64,000 nucleotides of DNA from Holothuria scabra (taxonomy: Eukaryota > Echinodermata > Holothuroidea > Aspidochirotida > Holothuriidae), in contig CM074200.1 of the NCBI GenBank assembly GCA_037179385.1, positions 36,273,884 through 36,337,883 of the forward strand, read 5' to 3'. Shown here one piece after another: positions 52,459-63,340 of the stretch. A program made the translations under genes and the position numbers. Below the pieces are notes generated by a model, which was given only the letters and a program-made list of their open reading frames with translations, was not told the DNA's origin and searched no databases. How positions within the stretch are numbered: the stretch's first letter is position 1; each line of letters starts with the position of its first letter.

Positions 52459-53108
52459 TACAGACACAATTTTCTTTATAACGACCTACACCTCCAATTT
52501 TGAACTCTGCTACACTTCATAGCAAGAGTCGGTAACCTTTTTTTATCAATGCTTGTTGTTCAATTAGGCCTTTGGCCTGCAGTTGCCCTCTAACCCGACA
52601 GCTTAAACACATCAAAGGTATAACGAGTTGACCTTTGACCTATTGCGCAATACTGCTCCATGAAGAATCTTCGAACTGGTCTGTTACTAGCTAATTTGAT
52701 TTCAACTCTTAGATTGTACCTGTAGTACGTCATTGATGACGCTCACACAGAAAGTTAACCAGCTGAGGAGCTATCTGGCAAGTTTCCATTGATATGAGTG
52801 AATCTAAACAGCTGTGCAAAAATAAATTAATTTTGTGGACCAAACTCAATGAAAGCATTGAAAACAGACTGAAAATGACCCATGTTCTCAAATTGTGACC
52901 GGGATTTTTAAGTTTAATCGGGAAGTTGTCAGTGAAGAGAAATAACACTAACTTTTTCTCCTTTGTGGTGTGTGCATAGCCGACATTTAAGTTTTAACAC
53001 ATGATAATGTTCTGAAATTCTTCTAAATATAAAATTTTACAGGCAGTGATGACAACTGTATTCGTCTGTCACATTTAGGAGGGCTCATAGGATTATTTCC
53101 CCGTTAGT
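52459..53108. other. Anonymous DNA
   Basis: One isolated TTGACCTTTGACCT at 52628-52641, the DR1-type site also present in the 27-kb tandem repeat. A 72-codon minus frame (52948-52730) has no motif. Confidence 0.35.
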
Positions 53109-53109
53109 C

Positions 53110-53408
53110 ACATGGCCGTCGGAAGCGGGGGGGGGGGGGGGGGTCGGGGCTGCAGCCCCCAATAATTTTGCCATATATAGTTTTATTTATTTATTTTTTT
53201 TGAAGTGAACATTTTATTACAACGAAAGGTCAAAATAACTACTGCTTAGATACTATTAACAAGCCCGGAAAATGTCATTTCCGGCTGTCTGAGGTGTTGC
53301 GATTTTTAAAAATTTCCTGTACGCTCCGCGCCAACTGATGGTGGTGCTCCGTTTAGATAGTCAGCCCGAGTCAGCCCCCGAATCGAAAATACCTTCCGAC
53401 GGCACTAA
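53110..53408. mobile_element. Small repeat with CCGTCGGAAG ends and a GC-module
   Basis: GGCCGTCGGAAGCGGGG near the left and CTTCCGACGGCAC near the right are inverted. A 19-base G run (53127-53145) and GGGGCTGCAGCCCCC follow the left end. The interior (53200-53365) matches the ~230-bp module of the hAT-like elements. No clean target duplication seen. Confidence 0.55.
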
Positions 53409-54755
53409 GTCTTCCATTGCCAGAGAGCAAAATTTATCAAAACTTGTGACACGTTTAAAAAGGTTACAGTTCTTCTTTTCAAAAACCTATTTCACTCCAC
53501 TTCCAGAGCTATTCGGAATAGTTTGAAATATCATTGGGGAAATATCGACTCCCGTTGATTATTCCTTTGTTATTGAAGAAATTAGAGTAAAAATGAAATT
53601 GTGGAACTTAAAGGTGGCTATACAGTCCTTTTCATCAAAACCTGTGACAACACTTTACATGAATTGGCCGTGCAAAAATATCTTCAAAGTGGTATCTTGA
53701 AAGTGGCCTTTGTCATAGCATTACCAAACTTTGACAGAAAGAAATAAAATAAACATCAAGGAAGAAATTAAAAGACAATCAAATTATCAGAACAATTCGA
53801 CCTGTCAATCAAATTTTGCCGCTTGAAGAGGATTTAACCAGTTTCAACTTTTTTGTGCACTCTGCAGCTCTGTACAGAACAATCTGGATCTTCAGGAACT
53901 CGCTATGATTATCAGCACTTAGCGTCAAGGTTTACTATTCTTTAATTCATTCAAAATTTAGGAGAAAGTCGATAACTCCGTTCTCTTGAACAGCGTTTCT
54001 TGGGAGGTTTTTCACAATAAATCTAAACATCAAATATAGAAAATGGAGTACATTACCCTCTTCATATTTGTCACTCAAGGTCTTTCACACATGCATGTCT
54101 TTTACTTTGATCCATGCATGTTTTATAGTCTCATTCCATCACATGACGAATAAATGTTCTAATGGCTACATTATCAAAGCTCATATATAAATATTAATTG
54201 GTGTTTAATATGACTTGAGCGATGTTTTCGTTGTCAGTCGGCCAATGACACTTTAATAGGATAGATGTGAAGGTCATAAACATATAAAGTACACAGGGGT
54301 TACTGTCTCTTGTGCAACAAAATCACAAAGAAGATATAAAAGCAGACTAATGAAGATGTTAAGGGGCTAAGTGGAGGTAATTATATTAAAGGGGGGGGGG
54401 CGTGGCCTACCATCGTGATGAAGGATAACTTAAGGGATCAAAAAGAAGTGAGGGCACGAACTAAAGGGCTTGGGTTGCAACCACCGGAGTTGCTCTCAAA
54501 CCAGTTTCTCGGTCAATAGGAAATTTGGGTGTTTTTTTTTTTTTTACCAAGATGGCCCAAATATCCCGCAGGCACAAGACGCAGAATGAGACTTTATTCT
54601 ATTTCGTCCACACGTATTTTTATACAGCATATTTGGAAAACGTGCCCACAAACTCAGTCTAAAGAGATTTGTTACACTGGATTGAGAGGGCTTTTTGAAG
54701 AGCACTTTCGTACCTGGTTAACATGCTTACATACACACTAAACGTGCTTTCGTAC
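53409..54755. other. Anonymous DNA
   Basis: A G9-type run at 54391-54400 and a T13 run near 54532. No gene recognised. Confidence 0.4.
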
Positions 54756-55241
54756 CGACAGTAGACTTGGCCAAGTCTCTCGTGAGTGTGACGCGGGGAG
54801 CTGCCAACTTTTCTACAAAATCCCCTACTTCCGTCAGCACAGTACGGCATATCGTATTTTCCTTTTGTCTAATACGCCCTCTATCGGCTATTCATTGTAT
54901 CGCTTCTCAACGAGTGACTTGGGACAATTGGTTGGTTTCTATGACGTCATACTAATGAGGCTAATTATTATTCATCTTAAAACCGTATCAGTACTACCAA
55001 CCAATCAACATTCTCTAACACAGACTGTTGTATCGCCCAAATTGAACGTTTGTATAGAATCGCGAATGAACAATATAAAAGACCCTGATATACAATTAAA
55101 AGACCAATGGAGGGCGCAGCCTATTAGAAAAAAGGCAAATGCGGTATGCTGTACTGCGCTGAAGTACTGGGTTTTGTAGATTCAGTGGCTGCCAGATCCC
55201 CGAGAAACACTTACGAGAGACTTGGCCAAGTCTACACCGAC
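54756..55241. mobile_element. 486-bp inverted-repeat element with palindromic GACTTGGCCAAGTC
   Basis: Arms of roughly 145 bp: left GTAGACTTGGCCAAGTCTCT-CGTGAGTGT (54761 on), right its reverse complement ending at 55233, and both continue inward through CTACAAAAYCC, GCATAYCG and CTAATA-CGCCCTC blocks. The outermost 14-mer is itself a perfect palindrome. Two plus-strand frames cross it and are not taken as genes. Confidence 0.8.
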
Positions 55242-56720
55242 ACCAAAGCGAATTAAAAACGTTATTGACACAGTTGTCAAACGCGCTTCAGCGCCGTAAT
55301 ATGTGAGGAGTTTTCAAGTAGGTATTTAATGAGCTTCAAGTTGCTGGCAGGATCACACTGACACATGTGTCATTACAAGTAGATGTACCACACATACATA
55401 GTCAGATAGTACGCATGTGGTACGTGTAAACTACCCCTACCCGTCGTATTGCGACACCATTCGGGCATACGACATCAAATAAAAAAAAAAAACCCTAACT
55501 GTGGCCATTTGTACGAATGCTTGCAGCCAAGAAAACTTCTTGAAACAAAATCAAAATCTAGAATGTTATTGAGATGTAAATTGGGCTCATATATATTTTT
55601 TGCAATATTTTAACAGTTGCCGCACTGCGTGCAAAGATGGAGCTCAACAGTCTGTGATACTTTTACGCGACCTTGTCAGTAATATTTATACGTATACAGA
55701 AGATAGATATGAAGATACAGTGCCCATTTTTATGTATGATTTATGAAGGTGACATATACATAAAACTTAAAAACACTCATTAATTTTTAATCTTTATTCT
55801 AATCTGCATTTTTTCATGTATGTCGTTTACTTCGAATGAAACGTCTCTCAAACTAACGTAATTTTTATCGGATATTTTAAGTCTGACATGGGTAGATTGC
55901 TGTGATCTAGATTTTTGCTTAATTTCAAAAAAATTTCCATCAAATCAGCAAGTAATTGGAACACCTTGAATGCATTTTATAGAATTTGTTTATGTTTGTT
56001 TACACGATCTTATTATCGTGACACATTCCTGGTGTAATAAACCTCTTTAGCCATCATAGATCTCTCCCAAAACTATGTTACTAGTACATTACGTCATTGT
56101 CAGTAAATCATGTACATACGAGTGAGTAACAAAAGAAAACGAGTCATTCGTGGGCAAATTTTTTATAATTTGGCAAATAATCTAGCTTTCATTAAAATGG
56201 CCAAGATTTTAAACGAAGGCGTCTGCAGCAAATAAGAGTCAATCCTTTTAGTTAATTTTGACAGGGAGAACCGCACTTAGTACATGTCGACGAAAACCTG
56301 CTGTCGCAAGAAGCAAGGAGTTCTAGTGCTTCTAATCATTCAATCGAACAGACCATAAATATCTGTTACAGTTAAATTTGAAGGAATTTGACGAGAAATG
56401 TATGTTGAGGTTGGTGAAGTAGCTAGGGTTAAAAATAACCCAATGTGTGCCAAACCCCTCGTCTCCTTATTTGGTAGAAAATCTTCAGGCATTGGATAAA
56501 CTCCGAGGGTTGTTTTCAGGTCAAAAGTAACCTTTTTAAATAAGAGTTCAGGAATAATGTCGTTCTTCTATTTTGCAAAGATCTAACCATTATTGACGGC
56601 AAAAGTGGAGTGAATGTAAATAATATTACTGTCTCCATGAAAATATTCACTTTAAAATTAAAGAGACGTTAACGTTTGATGCGTGTGTGTGGGTGTGTAG
56701 CTTTTTGATATGTTATATAG
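55242..56720. other. Anonymous AT-rich DNA
   Basis: An A12 run near 55482 and a GTGTGTGTGGGTGTG patch near 56683. No gene recognised. Confidence 0.4.
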
Positions 56721-56895
56721 TACGGAGGAGTGCACCCTCCGGAGCTTACGAAATTTTTAAGTTCCGGCTCACTGGCGTTAGCCTAAAGGAATGCCACAGA
56801 GACAGCCACAAAGGCGCTACGCAGGCGATATTCGGTGACTTCTACATACTATCAGAAGTTAACAGAGAGTCTGCCTTTGACATTTATCCGTCTCA
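56721..56895 (+). CDS. Candidate 175-nt internal exon (plus strand)
   Basis: Acceptor TTGATATGTTATATAG, donor CA|GTAAGTG. Two of the three plus frames and all minus frames are closed; the remaining one reads RRSAPSGAYEIFKFRLTGVS, LKECHRDSHKG, then FGDFYILSEVNRESAFDIYP. It is GC-richer than its surroundings and codon-like, which makes it the best plus-strand candidate. If spliced to the acceptor at 57047 (TTTTTGGCAG) the protein would end almost at once with TGA. Family not recognised. Confidence 0.35.
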
Positions 56896-57767
56896 GTAAG
56901 TGTGGTCCATTTAATGGAGACATTCAAAACCCGCCCTGTCAATGTAACTAATCCCAGACTAATACATACTGCATTTTGTTATCGAATCTGGATCTACCTT
57001 ACCTGCGTAGCAGGCTGTATGACATATTCTTTCTTCATTTTTGGCAGCTGAGCAGGTGAGAAAATAGGGTCCGCTCCCCGGGGTGGATACAATATACCCT
57101 TGTTAATAAGTAGGTCGATCGGAAAAAGATTTTGAAGGACATCTTCGACATACATGGCCTCCGATGGAGAGCTGCTTCAAAATATGGAATTCTTTGGTTA
57201 ATTTTTAACGTTCGAGAGACTGGACTGTGTTACCTAAGGTCGGGGAGTTGTGGGCCCGGGCTGGTTGCAAATGTCAACACGTTTATGAAGAAAGATACCT
57301 CCTCAAAGACATCCTACATCTAGATTTGTTAACGCCAGTGGATCCTCTAGCAAGGACGGCGATCTGTTTCAGATATTGGGGCATACTACTCTGGATGAAC
57401 GAACGCCGTACGCAATTTACCTCAGGGGATCTACCTAGATCCCCCGATTAGATCCAATGTAGTGTAGTGTTTAAAATCAATTTCAGAGTGCACTACCGCA
57501 TTATTCTTTTTTTTCTTATTTTTTCTTATATATTACCGTACATGATACTACACCACAAACTACTTTCATCTTCCAAACGTCAGGAGGGACCATTACAAAA
57601 TTTCTAACAAACACAATTGAAGGTTGTATTTTGCTTCCAATTACACTGATACAGGTCTACCGTTTCAGACGTTTTTACAAAATGCAACTGCTTGGGCGTT
57701 TGGGAGTTGACGCATAACACACTAAACCTCCACAACAAAGTGGGTCTGTATCTTATAGGCGTAATCA
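56896..57767. other. Anonymous DNA with codon-like patches
   Basis: Overlapping plus frames at 57132-57451 (KDIFDIHGLRWRAASKYGIL and VDPLARTAICFRYWGILLWM) are GC-richer than average and may be a decayed transposon or exon; no motif recognised. Confidence 0.3.
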
Positions 57768-57925
57768 TCTCATCCCAAAGAGTTTCAATTCTTCTAAGAA
57801 AGCCCCTCCCACAACTGTCTAAAACTCATCCTCATGTAGACAGTCTCAGTTTATTTCTCTCATGGTGAATATGATTTTTTGAGCTGGCTGTCATTCAAAG
57901 ACCTGTGTAAATTGAGAATTTCTGT
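57768..57925 (-). repeat. Interspersed repeat, family R4
   Basis: TCATCCCAAAGAGTTTCAAT, CCCCTCCCACAACTGTCTAA, CAGTTTATTTCTCTCATGG and GCTGTCATTCAAAGACCTGT follow the R4 order in reverse orientation. Confidence 0.65.
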
Positions 57926-58999
57926 AGGAGAAGTTATGGCCTTAAAGAACGGAACAACTACAAACTGCTGTTTTAAGTCATGAAGTGTACACCATTAACA
58001 TTAGACCACGTTAACATGACATTCTACTGTCTATAATGTCCTTGTATGAATCATTTGAATTTCTCTTGGGAATTTTTTTTCTAAAGGTTAACTATTAGAA
58101 TGGTGAAAACCCGCGTGATGTTGGTTTTTCTCTTCTTTTTTCGCCGTCTTCCTTAAGAAAAATGCGTTAAATGTTTGTGTAAGTTTTCTGTGAGGGTAGT
58201 AATGACCTGAAGTATTCTGAGATAGTGTACAAGCTTTTAAACCTGCCGTAATAGAATTCCTTGTTGGAACTTTCTAATAGCTCCGTTTATTACTTCCATC
58301 TTATGCATGGGAATGGATTGCATAAATAAAAATCCTGTCCCTTAACAACAAGAAAAACACACAGTGAATTGTCCAGTGACGTCAATTAGTAGTCATGACG
58401 TCACATAGGGTTCAGTGACATGATGTTGTAATGTAACCTCTAGTTTACGCCTATACGAGGATTGTTCAGTCTAACCTAACATATTGTGACGACATTATTG
58501 CCTTACACAAACCAGCCAAAGTGCTTGGTCTTAAGAGTAATTTTCGCTTCAAAATGGCGTCTTTATCTGCAGAAAACCTAAAAATAACATGTGCTGTGGG
58601 TCTTGGTTAGCTGGTAGCCTGCAATCAGAAATTTCATCATCTAACTTTTAAGTAATTTGTTTGAATAAGTAAAAGGTAATTTTTGGTAAAATAATTCATC
58701 CTTTTCTGTAGTGCATTCCATATCATGAAGAGCCTCTTATATTAATAAGGGATAGCGCCCTCAGTTGTAGATTTATTTGTCTGCAATAATCGTACATTTG
58801 TTTTCTTCATTTCCCTGGAGTCCTCTAATTTTCGGATTTTATCAAATGACCGTAGATGAGAGTAGCTTTGCATATCGATGGGTTTGAATAAGTTCATGTG
58901 AGATCTTGCACTATTGGACACACAAGTCTTATGTAAATTATGTCACAGGGCAAAGGAAAGGAAACGCGTATAGGCGAATCCGATTAACGCGTGTTTTTC
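57926..58999. other. Anonymous DNA
   Basis: Nothing recognised beyond a GTGACGTCAAT site near 58377 and TGACGTCACAT near 58397. Confidence 0.4.
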
Positions 59000-59245
59000 G
59001 TGAATATTGGCCGCCATTACTCCCATTAGTGGGGTCCATCAGCCTAAAACCGTCTTTATTTATTGTTTACATGAATTTCAAACCCTCATATTTAGTAAAC
59101 TTGAAGAATTTAAGATACAAATTAGTGTCCAACAATCCATGATAGAGGTAAGCAAGGAAATCGAAAGATTTAAAGGTGACAGACCCCAGTTATGACCGAC
59201 TAAAATCAGACCATCACTTGCTGTCCGAATTCGTGTATAGATTGC
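59000..59245 (-). repeat. Interspersed repeat, family R5
   Basis: Reverse complement of 18062-18330 by blocks: GACCCCAGTTATGACCGACT, AAATCAGACCATCACTTGCT and GTGGGGTCCATCAGCCTAAA. The overlapping open frames here are repeat sequence. Confidence 0.7.
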
Positions 59246-59742
59246 AAGTTGCACCAACAAATGCAGAAAGTTGATTTGCAATCAATCGGATAGGCACGTA
59301 TACACGCCACGTGCTTTCTTGTTTTCCTCTAAAATGACGTTACATGAACGAAAAACATAAAGTTTTTAAGATCGAGTGTTCTTTTAAATCACAAAGCTGA
59401 TTCTTGGTTCTATTGTAAAACGAATAGAGGGTAATGTTACTGATCACGTAAAGTATGATACCAGTCTTCTTCAAAAATGAAAATTGAAATGCTTTATACG
59501 CAGAATCAATTCATATTTCAACCCATCACATGAAACTTTGACCATTTTACATTACCATTTCCACTTCGCAAATTTATCATGAATATATATGAGCTCCTTA
59601 TGTTAATTTGTGACGTAGAAGAAATTAATGATATAGATTGAGGTCATCCTTGTTTGTAAAGCGATTACTACAAGGGTAGTCATAATGTTGACTTGCTTTC
59701 ATGAGTTTACTTTGCAATTATAATAGTTGTTTACTGCACCCT
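59246..59742. other. Anonymous DNA
   Basis: Nothing recognised. Confidence 0.4.
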
Positions 59743-59987
59743 ATTGTAACCACAAATTAGTCAAAACAGTGTTTGAACTGACTAATCACGTTAGTCAACA
59801 ATATCGACTAATATATGACTCAGATAAATTAGATTCTAACAAGTATCAAGCATCCTTGATTAAGTTTTAACTTATAACCCTTAAAGTTCATTAAATTAAT
59901 TACATATTATCACAAATTAGTCAAATATGAGTGACTAACGTGGTTAGTCAATTAAGTCATCACTTTGACCAATTTGTGTTTACAGTG
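59743..59987. mobile_element. MITE (CACTGTAAACAC ends), copy 2
   Basis: Left TGTAACCACAAATTAGTCAA (decayed), right TTTGACCAATTTGTGTTTAC-AGTG. Interior shows the same TTAGTCA-rich inverted structure as 35851-36086, e.g. GAGTGACTAACGTGGTTAGT. Confidence 0.8.
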
Positions 59988-60443
59988 TGTCAAACACAGT
60001 AAACCCCTATGGCAGCTGGATAAAAGGCTGAGAGCGGCTAGGTTTAACCAGAAGTTTTTAAGTTGAGGCGTAAAGCTCGACCTATCCAACTTTACGTACC
60101 TATCTGTAGTAAACTCTTCGGTGAGAAGAAGCTATTAACAGGTAATTTATGAGGGATTAACAAACTAAATGCAAACATTATGCAACCAACACTACATATC
60201 GCAACGTATACATAGCTGGTAAACACATTCACAAATGGTCAAACTCTGAATAGATTTTATCTTGAGAATTACGGTAAAAGATGTTTAAATAACTTCAATC
60301 GATTTTACGTCACTAAATCGTAATCTAACATTTTAACTACTTCTTACCATTTTTCTGTTTTAGTCCCTAGATTTCCAAAGGTTTTTAGTGTTGACATTGT
60401 CTGGCCCACGACAGACGTTTTTTACAAATATACATTTGTATAG

Positions 60444-60552
60444 GACGAACCTATGCTGAGATACGGTATGTATCTCCTCCAAGCTGGTCTGGAAGCCATC
60501 TGTAATCACTGGCCCTACACCAAGCTAAGCTTTACTTCACCTATTCATCTAC
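60444..60552 (+). CDS. Candidate 109-nt exon (plus strand)
   Basis: Acceptor ATACATTTGTATAG, donor AC|GTAAGA. Frame: DEPMLRYGMYLLQAGLEAIC, NHWPYTKLSF, TSPIHL; minus frames all have stops. It ends with one base of a codon, compatible with the two-base start of 61520. Not phase-compatible with 56721-56895, so at least one exon would be missing between them. Family not recognised. Confidence 0.28.
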
Positions 60553-61519
60553 GTAAGAGAGATTTTTTTTTAAATCGACATAAACTGCCTTCCAAAAATA
60601 TTTCGTAATGGGACAGGCCGAAGAACGGAGTGTGTTGGAGTTGGAGCTTACAATTAGATTTGTTTCATTGTTTCAAAGTCTCTGGGTTAGGATCCAGTCT
60701 ACCTGAATCAGTTTGGATATAATTCGTTAAGAGCAACCATAGGTCCAGTGGAATTGGACACATCTGAAAATAAAAAATAAACCTAATTCAACAAGAATAG
60801 AAATGAAAACGTCCATCCTCAGTTTTGCTCTTTTTTGTAATTTTTACATCCCCTGTGCTAAAACGATGTGTTAGAATACGTTAAACCCCGTTCTTGTTAG
60901 AAACTAAATCCTCTGAATTGCCCGGACGTGAATCAGGCTTTCCAAAAGAATCGGAAAACGGAATGTTTGAAGTTAAGAAATAGAAATACAGCACATTGAA
61001 AAATGTGCTAATATCTTAAGGCTGTTCGCTCTTCAAATGTGATTTAAGGTTTCGTAAAATTTGTAACTAAATAAAATTCATTGGTGTAGTCTATAGGAAT
61101 ATTAACAAGAAGACTAGCGTGCTTTCCTGAAGTTTTGTTTTAGAAATAACCGTAAGTGTACTTCTGATTTTCTTTTATCGTCCATTAAACTCAACTTACA
61201 TGGACATCTGTGATAGCACCTTATAAATATTTATGAAAGGTTGTTTGTATCGTAAGGAGATTTGACACAAATCTGGGCTTGAAATGTTGATTCAGTAAAA
61301 CAAAAATTGCCATTGCAAGTATAATCTGATTAAAGGTCTTAAGCCGGCCTCCCACATAGCGTCAAAGGTTGTTGGTACTTGCGACTTCAGTTGAACGCAT
61401 GTCGGCTCATGAGCCCATCTGCGTGCGAACGCTCTCCAACTGGGGCGATGCGCACTGTTTAACAAGAAATTTCCTTACTGGCTAACGACTCCAACTAGCT
61501 GGCTTTCTCCATTTCGCAG

Positions 61520-61734
61520 TGATCGAAAGGAGTCAAAAAAAGTTCGCAAGAGGTATAAACTTGCAAGCCATTGTCGTAACCGGTTACAAGGTTTCAAGCA
61601 TGTCTAAAATTTTAAACGTTATGGGAACTGTACTTTTTACGCCCAGCTACGATCAAACGCTCTCCCACGACGTTGCTTTCTCGAGGTCACTGGGATCGCA
61701 AGGAATAAAAGAGTTTGCAATTGTTGGTCACTAG
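61520..61734 (+). CDS. Candidate terminal exon (plus strand)
   Basis: Good acceptor GGCTTTCTCCATTTCGCAG. Frame to the TAG at 61732-61734: IERSQKKFARGINLQAIVVT, GYKVSSMSKILNVMG, SRSLGSQGIKEFAIVGH. Phase fits the exon at 60444-60552. The direct repeat AACGCTCTCC both upstream (61429) and inside (61658) raises the alternative that this is repeat-derived. Confidence 0.25.
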
Positions 61735-62469
61735 GTGGGGAGCTGATTTAAGAGTTATGCCTCCTCTGTCGTGCAAGAACCTAGGGACAATTGAACATAC
61801 GTCACCATGATACACGTCAAACCATGTAATAAATGCACCTCCAATCGTTTAATGGAATAATAATAGAATATTCAAACAAAAACATCCACGAAAAATAGCA
61901 GCTGGTATAAGAATTGTAAAGACCACACGTGCGTAGGCGGAATGCCCCCTGTGGTTAATATAATCTTACTTGCGACAAAATTATACATCCCCCTCATTAA
62001 GACTTGAATTATCGTCAATACTCAAAGATTTTAAGCGCACTGTTCTCCTGACTGGAACATCCAAGGCCCCCGGTTTTTTTTCATATGTGCTTGAAACATT
62101 TCTTGAATTGGTGTACCTCAAGTTTCTCCACACAGCTTTTTTATTGGTTACAATAAGTATCAGCTCCGAAGCAATAGATATTAAGATTTTCTAGTTGTCA
62201 TATAAGTCATTAATTGCAGAAATGGCTATTTGGCAAGGTCTGACCCCAACAGTTCGTCGAATCATTTATCCAAGTATGTTGATCAACAGAGCAGAGACCT
62301 CGGAGCAAATTCTGAAATATTTGGGAGGATAATCATCAGAACGACCCAACATATTCCAGAACATAAAGGCCTATGTTACCCAAAATGCCCACACCAGAAA
62401 ACCAGCGGGAGCTAAAGACCAACTAGCCCCCCTCCCATTAATTCCCGTTCCACCACCCGCGTTCCCCTA

Positions 62470-62873
62470 CACTCTAAGATCAAAAGAGTGAACTTAGTCG
62501 CTCTTTGATCGAGTGAAAAGTGTAAATTCCCTCCATAAGAGTGATAATTCACTCCAAGAGGAGTGAAGTCCCCTCCAAAAAGAGTGAAGTTCGCTCCAAA
62601 AAAAAAGTGAAATTCACTAGAGGAAGAGGGAAAATTCACTCTTCCACGAGTGCCTGCAATGATCGCTCTTTTTTAAGAGCGATCACTGTGGGCACTCCAT
62701 CAAGAGTGAAACTTCACTCTTTTTGGAGTGAACTTCACTCTTTTTGGAGGGAACTTCACTCTTTTTGGAGGGAACTTCACTCCTCTTGGAGTGAATTATC
62801 ACTCTTATGGAGTGAATTTATACTTTTCACTCGATCAAAGAGTGACTAAGTTCACTCTTTTGATTTTAGAGTG
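62470..62873. mobile_element. Foldback element of GGAGTGAA repeats, copy 2 (near-perfect)
   Basis: Ends CACTCTAAGATCAAAAGAGT-GAAC and reverse complement, flanked by TA (62468-62469, 62874-62875). The arms, nearly 200 bp each, pair along most of their length. The right arm holds four ~21-bp units of CACTCTTTTTGGAGTGAACT type (62716-62800), the left arm their complement. The centre CGCTCTTTTTTAAGAGCG is a palindrome. A 102-codon frame over it (repeated HSFWSEL/HSFWREL units) is an artefact of these units. Confidence 0.9.
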
Positions 62874-63054
62874 TAGGGTCGACTGGACACAATCAGAATA
62901 ACGAGGGTGAACTGCTATGGGAGGGTCTAATGCTCGGACTTAAAGAGGTTGCAAATCTCAACAGGGTAAATTAGTTCATCCGATCCCCATGGCTTGTACA
63001 GTAAGTACTGTGGGGTCTTCCACCAAACTATCTACTGCACTCGCTATGAGAATT

Positions 63055-63340
63055 GCCTGATTAGTTTAGTTCGTTAAATGAAGGTTTACCGTTAAGTTCC
63101 TAGCAACTGGTTTAAGCAGAAAGTTGTGAGTAACTCCCCGGTTGAGGTCGGGCCGACCACGACATTTTCTACAGTTGTGATGCAATGTGCTTGATGGGGC
63201 TAATTCCCCATTGACTATGCTGAGCAACAAGCAGAATAGCAGAAGGTCTAATTTTAAAGTCTTCGGTATGGCCCGACCAGGAGTCGAACTTCAGACCTTC
63301 CCCTGCAAGTCGGGTGCTCTAATAGGTAAAAAAATGCATG
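63055..63340 (-). mobile_element. tRNA-derived SINE, minus strand
   Basis: On the minus strand GAGCACCCGACTTGCAG and GAAGTTCGACTCC (B-box, 63289-63280) form the right half of a tRNA-like head, followed by TACCGAAGACTTTAA as in the copy at 29440-29700, and further downstream by blocks ending AACTTAACGGTAAACC. The 5' A-box is poorly conserved. Confidence 0.7.

Larger units (their letters stand above)
59988..62469. other. Anonymous DNA around two exon candidates
   Basis: Apart from 60444-60552 and 61520-61734, I see no repeats or genes. An ATG frame at 62222-62332 (MAIWQGLTPTVRRIIYPSML, then stop) has no support. Confidence 0.3.

Noticed and set aside
57041..57055. 8-nt exon CTGAGCAG between a strong acceptor and GTGAGA
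   Set aside because: It would put a TGA in frame after the 56721-56895 exon; it could be a terminal exon but cannot be separated from chance.
62541..62849. Protein with HSFWSEL/HSFWREL repeats
   Set aside because: The repeats follow from ~21-bp foldback units; the same DNA pairs with the other arm.
63260..63330. tRNA gene on the minus strand
   Set aside because: B-box is good but the A-box and acceptor stem do not form a cloverleaf; the flanks match a SINE family at 29.5 kb.
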